64,000 bases of DNA from Streptococcus constellatus (GTDB taxonomy: Bacteria; Bacillota; Bacilli; Lactobacillales; Streptococcaceae): contig NZ_CABHMZ010000029.1 of NCBI RefSeq assembly GCF_902167705.1, positions 44,148 through 108,147 of the forward strand, in the 5' to 3' direction. The notes under the pieces are model-generated. The model saw only the letters and a program-made list of their open reading frames with translations, made no database searches and had not been told where the DNA came from. The translations under genes were made by a program, and so were the position numbers. Below, one piece after another: positions 60,682-64,000 of this stretch. Position 1 is the stretch's first letter. Each line of letters opens with the position of its first letter.

Positions 60682-61743
60682 ATGTTATCAAGAGTAAAAA
60701 AATTAGAAGCAGCACTTGAACAAACAGATTGTGATGCTGTCCTTGTGACCAATCTTAAAAACATCTATTATTTGACAGGTTTTAGCGGAACAGAAGCAAC
60801 TGTTTTTATCAGTAACAATCGCCGAATTTTTCTGACCGACTCACGTTACACCTTGATTGCCAAAGGTGTGGTAAAAGGTTTTGATATTGTCGAAACACGT
60901 GATGCTTTGTCAGAAATTGCGAAGATCATTGCAAATGATAAAATAGAAACTATTGGATTTGATGATGAAATTTCTTATCATTATTTCAGAACTCTCAAAG
61001 AGCTTTTTTCAGATTATAAGCTGACAGCAATGACCGCTTTCATTGAAAATCTACGCATGATCAAAGACGAAGAAGAAATTGCCACGATTCGAAAAGCTTG
61101 TCAAATCTCAGATCAAGCTTTTCTAGATGTTTTGGAGTTTATCAAACCCGGTCAAACAACGGAGCTACAAGTCATGAACTTTTTAGATGCTCGCATGCGG
61201 CAGCTAGGCGCATCAGGGGCTTCTTTTGACTTTATTATTGCGTCAGGTTATCGCTCTGCTATGCCTCATGGAGTGGCTAGTGAGAAGGTCATCCAAACAG
61301 GTGAAACCTTGACAATGGATTTTGGTTGTTATTACAATCACTATGTTAGCGATATGACACGAACCATTCATGTTGGTCATGTGACGGATGAGGAGCGTGA
61401 GATTTACGATATCGTATTGCGAAGCAATCAAGCTCTGATTGAAGTGGCGAAAGCTGGTATGAGTTGCATTGAGTTTGATCAAGTACCACGTAAAGTAATC
61501 AATGATGCGGGTTATGGTCAATATTTCACGCACGGGATTGGGCATGGGATTGGTCTTGATATTCATGAGATTCCTTACTTTGGCAAATCCAGTGAGCCGA
61601 TCGAAGCGGGTATGGTCTTGACTGATGAGCCAGGCATTTATTTGGACGGAAAATACGGTGTGCGGATCGAAGATGACATTCTCATCACAGACACAGGCTG
61701 CGAGCTCCTAACGCTCGCACCAAAAGAGTTAATTGTTATTTGA
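60682..61743 (+). CDS. M24 Xaa-Pro peptidase
   Basis: 353 residues. An N-terminal creatinase-like domain (about 1-125, TNLKNIYYLTGFSGTEA) precedes the pita-bread catalytic domain. The metal ligands are in MDFGCYYNHYVSDMTRT (two Asp), GIGHGIGLDIHE (His), DEPGIYL (Glu) and VRIEDDI (Glu). It cleaves Xaa-Pro bonds; dipeptidase and aminopeptidase cannot be told apart here. It is followed 58 bases later by efp, a conserved Firmicute neighbour that needs proline-peptide factors. Confidence 0.92.
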   Translation: MLSRVKKLEAALEQTDCDAVLVTNLKNIYYLTGFSGTEATVFISNNRRIFLTDSRYTLIAKGVVKGFDIVETRDALSEIAKIIANDKIETIGFDDEISYHYFRTLKELFSDYKLTAMTAFIENLRMIKDEEEIATIRKACQISDQAFLDVLEFIKPGQTTELQVMNFLDARMRQLGASGASFDFIIASGYRSAMPHGVASEKVIQTGETLTMDFGCYYNHYVSDMTRTIHVGHVTDEEREIYDIVLRSNQALIEVAKAGMSCIEFDQVPRKVINDAGYGQYFTHGIGHGIGLDIHEIPYFGKSSEPIEAGMVLTDEPGIYLDGKYGVRIEDDILITDTGCELLTLAPKELIVI

Positions 61744-61801
61744 GAATTGTCAATGTTTATGATAAAATAAAGAGAAATCTATTTTAAAAGAGGTAATAAT
61801 A

Positions 61802-62362
61802 ATGATTGAAGCAAGTAAGCTGAAAGCTGGTATGACGTTTGAAACAACGGATGGGAAATTGATTCGCGTCCTTGAAGCAAGCCACCATAAACCAGGTAAA
61901 GGGAATACTGTTATGCGTATGAAATTACGGGATGTACGCACAGGTTCAACTTTTGACACAACTTACCGCCCAGAAGAAAAATTTGAACAAGCGATTATCG
62001 AAACTCGCCCAGCACAATACTTGTACCAAATGGATGATACAGCCTATTTCATGGATACAGAGTCATTTGAGCAATATGAAATCCCAGTAGCGAATGTAGA
62101 GCAAGAATTGAAATTTATTCTTGAAAATTCAGAAGTGAAAATTCAATTCTACGGAAGCGAAGTTATCGGTGTTACGGTTCCAACTACTGTAGAATTAGTT
62201 GTAACAGATACACAACCTTCTATTAAAGGAGCAACGGTGACTGGTTCTGGCAAGCCTGCTACTCTTGAAACAGGTCTGGTAGTAAACGTGCCTGACTTTA
62301 TCGAAGTGGGGCAAAAATTGGTTATCAATACGCAAGAAGGAACCTACGTTTCTCGTGCATAA
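61802..62362 (+). CDS. efp: Elongation factor P
   Basis: 186 residues, full length. [46 protein letters not shown] (KPGKG loop tip with the lysine that may be modified), and two OB domains. It relieves ribosome stalling at polyproline. It precedes asp23 and nusB as in other streptococci. Confidence 0.97.
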   Translation: MIEASKLKAGMTFETTDGKLIRVLEASHHKPGKGNTVMRMKLRDVRTGSTFDTTYRPEEKFEQAIIETRPAQYLYQMDDTAYFMDTESFEQYEIPVANVEQELKFILENSEVKIQFYGSEVIGVTVPTTVELVVTDTQPSIKGATVTGSGKPATLETGLVVNVPDFIEVGQKLVINTQEGTYVSRA

Positions 62363-62472
62363 TTTACACTAAGAACTAGAAGTTCTTAAATTACTATCAA
62401 ACTCAGACTGAGAGACTGACAAATATTGCGCAGACTCCTTGAATGTCTTTGAGTCTTAAGAAAGGACAAGTT

Positions 62473-62862
62473 ATGGCAACTGAACAATTAGGCGAAATCG
62501 TTATCGCACCGCGTGTCTTAGAAAAAATTATTGCCATTGCAACAGCTAAAGTGGAAGGTGTTTACTCTTTCGCAAATAAAAGCATGTCTGACAGCCTTGC
62601 AAAACGTTCTTTGGGACGTGGCGTCTATCTTCATACCGCCAGTGATGGTGAAGTAACTGTTGACATTTATTTATACTTAGAATACGGCGTAGGGGTTCCA
62701 GCAGTAGCTGTTGCTATTCAGAAAGCAGTTAAAAGTGCTGTTTCTGATATGGCAGAAGTTGAATTATCTGCAGTGAACATTCATGTAGCTGGCATTGTAC
62801 CAGAAAAAACACCAAAACCAGATTTAAAAGATCTGTTTGATGAGGATTTTCTCAATGACTGA
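62473..62862 (+). CDS. Asp23/Gls24 family envelope stress protein
   Basis: 129 residues. [28 protein letters not shown] and [17 protein letters not shown] are typical of the Asp23/Gls24 (YqhY) family. AAAGGAC before ATG 62473 sets the start; an upstream in-frame ATG is not needed. It overlaps nusB by eight bases. The YqhY branch has been linked to fatty-acid synthesis control; the role here is unknown. Confidence 0.9.
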   Translation: MATEQLGEIVIAPRVLEKIIAIATAKVEGVYSFANKSMSDSLAKRSLGRGVYLHTASDGEVTVDIYLYLEYGVGVPAVAVAIQKAVKSAVSDMAEVELSAVNIHVAGIVPEKTPKPDLKDLFDEDFLND

Positions 62863-63280
62863 TGTACAGCTGGAAATGAGAAGAGACCTACGTGAGCGAG
62901 CTTTCCAAGCTTTATTGAGTTTAGAATATGAAAAAGATGTGATAGAAGCCTGTCGCTTTGCATATCTTTATGACAAAGATATGGCAAATGATTCTGATGA
63001 GGAAATTCCTGCATTTTTATTGAACCTTGTCATGGGTGTTGAACGGTCTAAAAGTGAATTGGATGAGAAAATAAGTCAATATCTAAAAGAAGGATGGACC
63101 TTAGGACGTCTTACATTGGTAGAAAAAAATATTCTTCGCTTGGGATTGTTTGAGATGACAGAGTTTGATACACCTCAGCTAGTCGCAATCAATGAAGCAA
63201 TTGAGTTATCTAAAAAGTTCTCAGATGAGAAATCGAGCAAGTTTATCAATGGTATATTGAGTAAATTTATCACAGAATAA
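62855..63280 (+). CDS. nusB: Transcription antitermination protein NusB
   Basis: 141 residues, all-helical RNA-binding protein of the rRNA antitermination complex. [17 protein letters not shown], the central [21 protein letters not shown], and [15 protein letters not shown] are conserved. Its start lies inside the end of asp23. Confidence 0.96.
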   Translation: MTDVQLEMRRDLRERAFQALLSLEYEKDVIEACRFAYLYDKDMANDSDEEIPAFLLNLVMGVERSKSELDEKISQYLKEGWTLGRLTLVEKNILRLGLFEMTEFDTPQLVAINEAIELSKKFSDEKSSKFINGILSKFITE

Positions 63281-63308
63281 AATTTTAAGAAGAAATGAAT
63301 ATAAGAAT

Positions 63309-63338
63309 GAGAGAGCAGTAGCTCTCTCATTTTGCTTG
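63309..63338 (+). terminator. Terminator of efp-asp23-nusB
   Basis: GAGAGAGC pairs perfectly with GCTCTCTC around AGTA, followed by ATTTTGCTTGTTTT. Confidence 0.85.
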
Positions 63339-63473
63339 TTTTCACTCTGAAACGACAGGGAGTCTTCCAAGAGGGTCAGAAGGGAGCCAATACAGGAAAG
63401 AATAGGGATTAGCAGTCTACAGCTTCTTCGTTCATGATATTCTAAAGAGGTAAGAACAAGGAAGGAGAAGGAA
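63339..63473 (+). promoter_or_regulatory. comX upstream region
   Basis: 135 bases between the nusB terminator and comX. TATTCT (about 63437-63442) in TGATATTCT is a plausible -10. Two GGGAG strings (63358 and 63382) are 24 bp apart. I do not see a clean ComE direct repeat or a ComR box. Confidence 0.4.
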
Positions 63474-63947
63474 ATGGAGTTCAAGGAGTTGTATGGGAAG
63501 GTAAGGGGGATTGTGCTGAAGTGTCGAAGAGAATATTATGTCCACCTATGGGAGTTAAGCGATTGGGACCAAGAGGGCATGCTAGTCCTCTATCAGTTGG
63601 TGAGTCGCTATCCGCAACTGGTAGAGGCAGAAAGTCGGCTCTATATTTACTATAAGACCAAGTTCCGAAATCACATCAAGGACATCCTCCGCAAACAAGA
63701 AAGCCAAAAGCGCAAGCTGGACCGTCAAGCCTATGAGGAAGTGAGCGAGATTGGTCACAAGCTCAGTCTGAAAGAGTTGTATCTGGATGAACTGGTGATT
63801 CTCCGAGACCAATTAAAGAGCTACCAATCCCAATTGAGTCCAGAGAAACAAGAGCAGTACGAGCGTTTACTAGCAGACGAACGGTTTCAAGGTCGGCAAG
63901 CGATGATTCGGGAGTTAAGGGAATACCTATCAGAGTACAGAGGGTAG
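63474..63947 (+). CDS. comX: Competence-specific sigma factor ComX (SigX)
   Basis: 157 residues, the usual length for the alternative sigma factor that directs late competence genes from CIN boxes. WDQEGMLVLYQL and RLYIYYKTKFRNHIKDILRKQESQKRKLDR are the conserved core (sigma region 2-like), and the C-terminal part corresponds to region 4. AAGGAAGGAG precedes the ATG. It follows the nusB terminator as an independent unit. The dpnA gene of this window is a possible target. Confidence 0.93.
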   Translation: MEFKELYGKVRGIVLKCRREYYVHLWELSDWDQEGMLVLYQLVSRYPQLVEAESRLYIYYKTKFRNHIKDILRKQESQKRKLDRQAYEEVSEIGHKLSLKELYLDELVILRDQLKSYQSQLSPEKQEQYERLLADERFQGRQAMIRELREYLSEYRG

Positions 63948-64000
63948 GAAGAAGGCGGTAGAAAAAAAGTGTAAGAAAATAAAAAAAGATGAAAAAAAGT

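Overview
The window is low-G+C Firmicute DNA from a Streptococcus, most likely of the mitis/sanguinis group. The evidence is a vicRKX operon with a one-helix VicK, spxB pyruvate oxidase, a YSIRK-signal surface protein with GBS Bsp-like repeats, a DpnII-type GATC restriction cassette and a ComX-type competence sigma factor. I see no tRNA, rRNA, CRISPR array, prophage or intact insertion sequence.

Layout. 0.3-11 kb: housekeeping block vicR-vicK-vicX-DUF454, then rnc-smc-two Cof phosphatases-ftsY. 11-16 kb (minus strand): zwf, a 14-helix exporter, and a small protein/permease/TIGR03943 unit. 16-19.3 kb: DpnII-like cassette (dpnM, dpnA, an extra PD-(D/E)XK-like gene, dpnB). 19.4-26.5 kb: accessory region with a fused tex/HAD scar, an SGNH hydrolase, an RNPP/PlcR-like regulator, a 17-residue pheromone-like peptide gene, a lipoprotein and a large Bsp/VanY surface protein. 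26.5-30 kb: spxB and a 6-phospho-beta-glucosidase. 30-34.4 kb: a two-component system convergent with an ABC exporter, and a hydrolase. 34.5-37.6 kb: GH13 remnant and a TPP-riboswitch-controlled ykoEDC-type ECF transporter. 37.6-40.8 kb: MET boxes, then metE fused by deletion to metF. 41-50.6 kb: beta-glucoside metabolism (two more 6-phospho-beta-glucosidases, a beta-glucoside PTS, an RpiR regulator, sugar-phosphate HAD and phosphoglycerate-mutase-like genes, an MFS carrier). 50.6-53.1 kb (minus strand): membrane glycosyltransferase, a phosphodiester glycosidase broken by one stop codon, and a membrane protein. 53.3-64 kb: rpsF-ssb-rpsR, HD phosphohydrolase, DUF1129, corA, uvrA, pepP-like peptidase, efp-asp23-nusB and comX.

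The most interesting area is 20.7-22.8 kb. A PlcR/ComR-type regulator is followed by a well-formed promoter, with a perfect 14-bp palindrome 3 bp upstream of its -35 box, that drives a 17-codon ORF shaped like a short hydrophobic pheromone. Immediately downstream lie two copies of a 97-bp block, each carrying a perfect match to the WalR/VicR operator (TGTWAH-N5-TGTWAH). One copy is upstream of the lipoprotein and one upstream of the Bsp/VanY cell-wall protein. The window may therefore hold both an undescribed peptide-signalling cassette and two members of the VicR regulon, along with vicRKX itself.

Other notable points are the in-place loss of metE and metF, the extra nuclease gene in the DpnII operon, a possible competence promoter in front of dpnA, and several dispersed GTGAGACAG-type repeats, one of which supplies the C-terminus of a gene. 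Gene functions come from family motifs recognised by eye. No database search was run.
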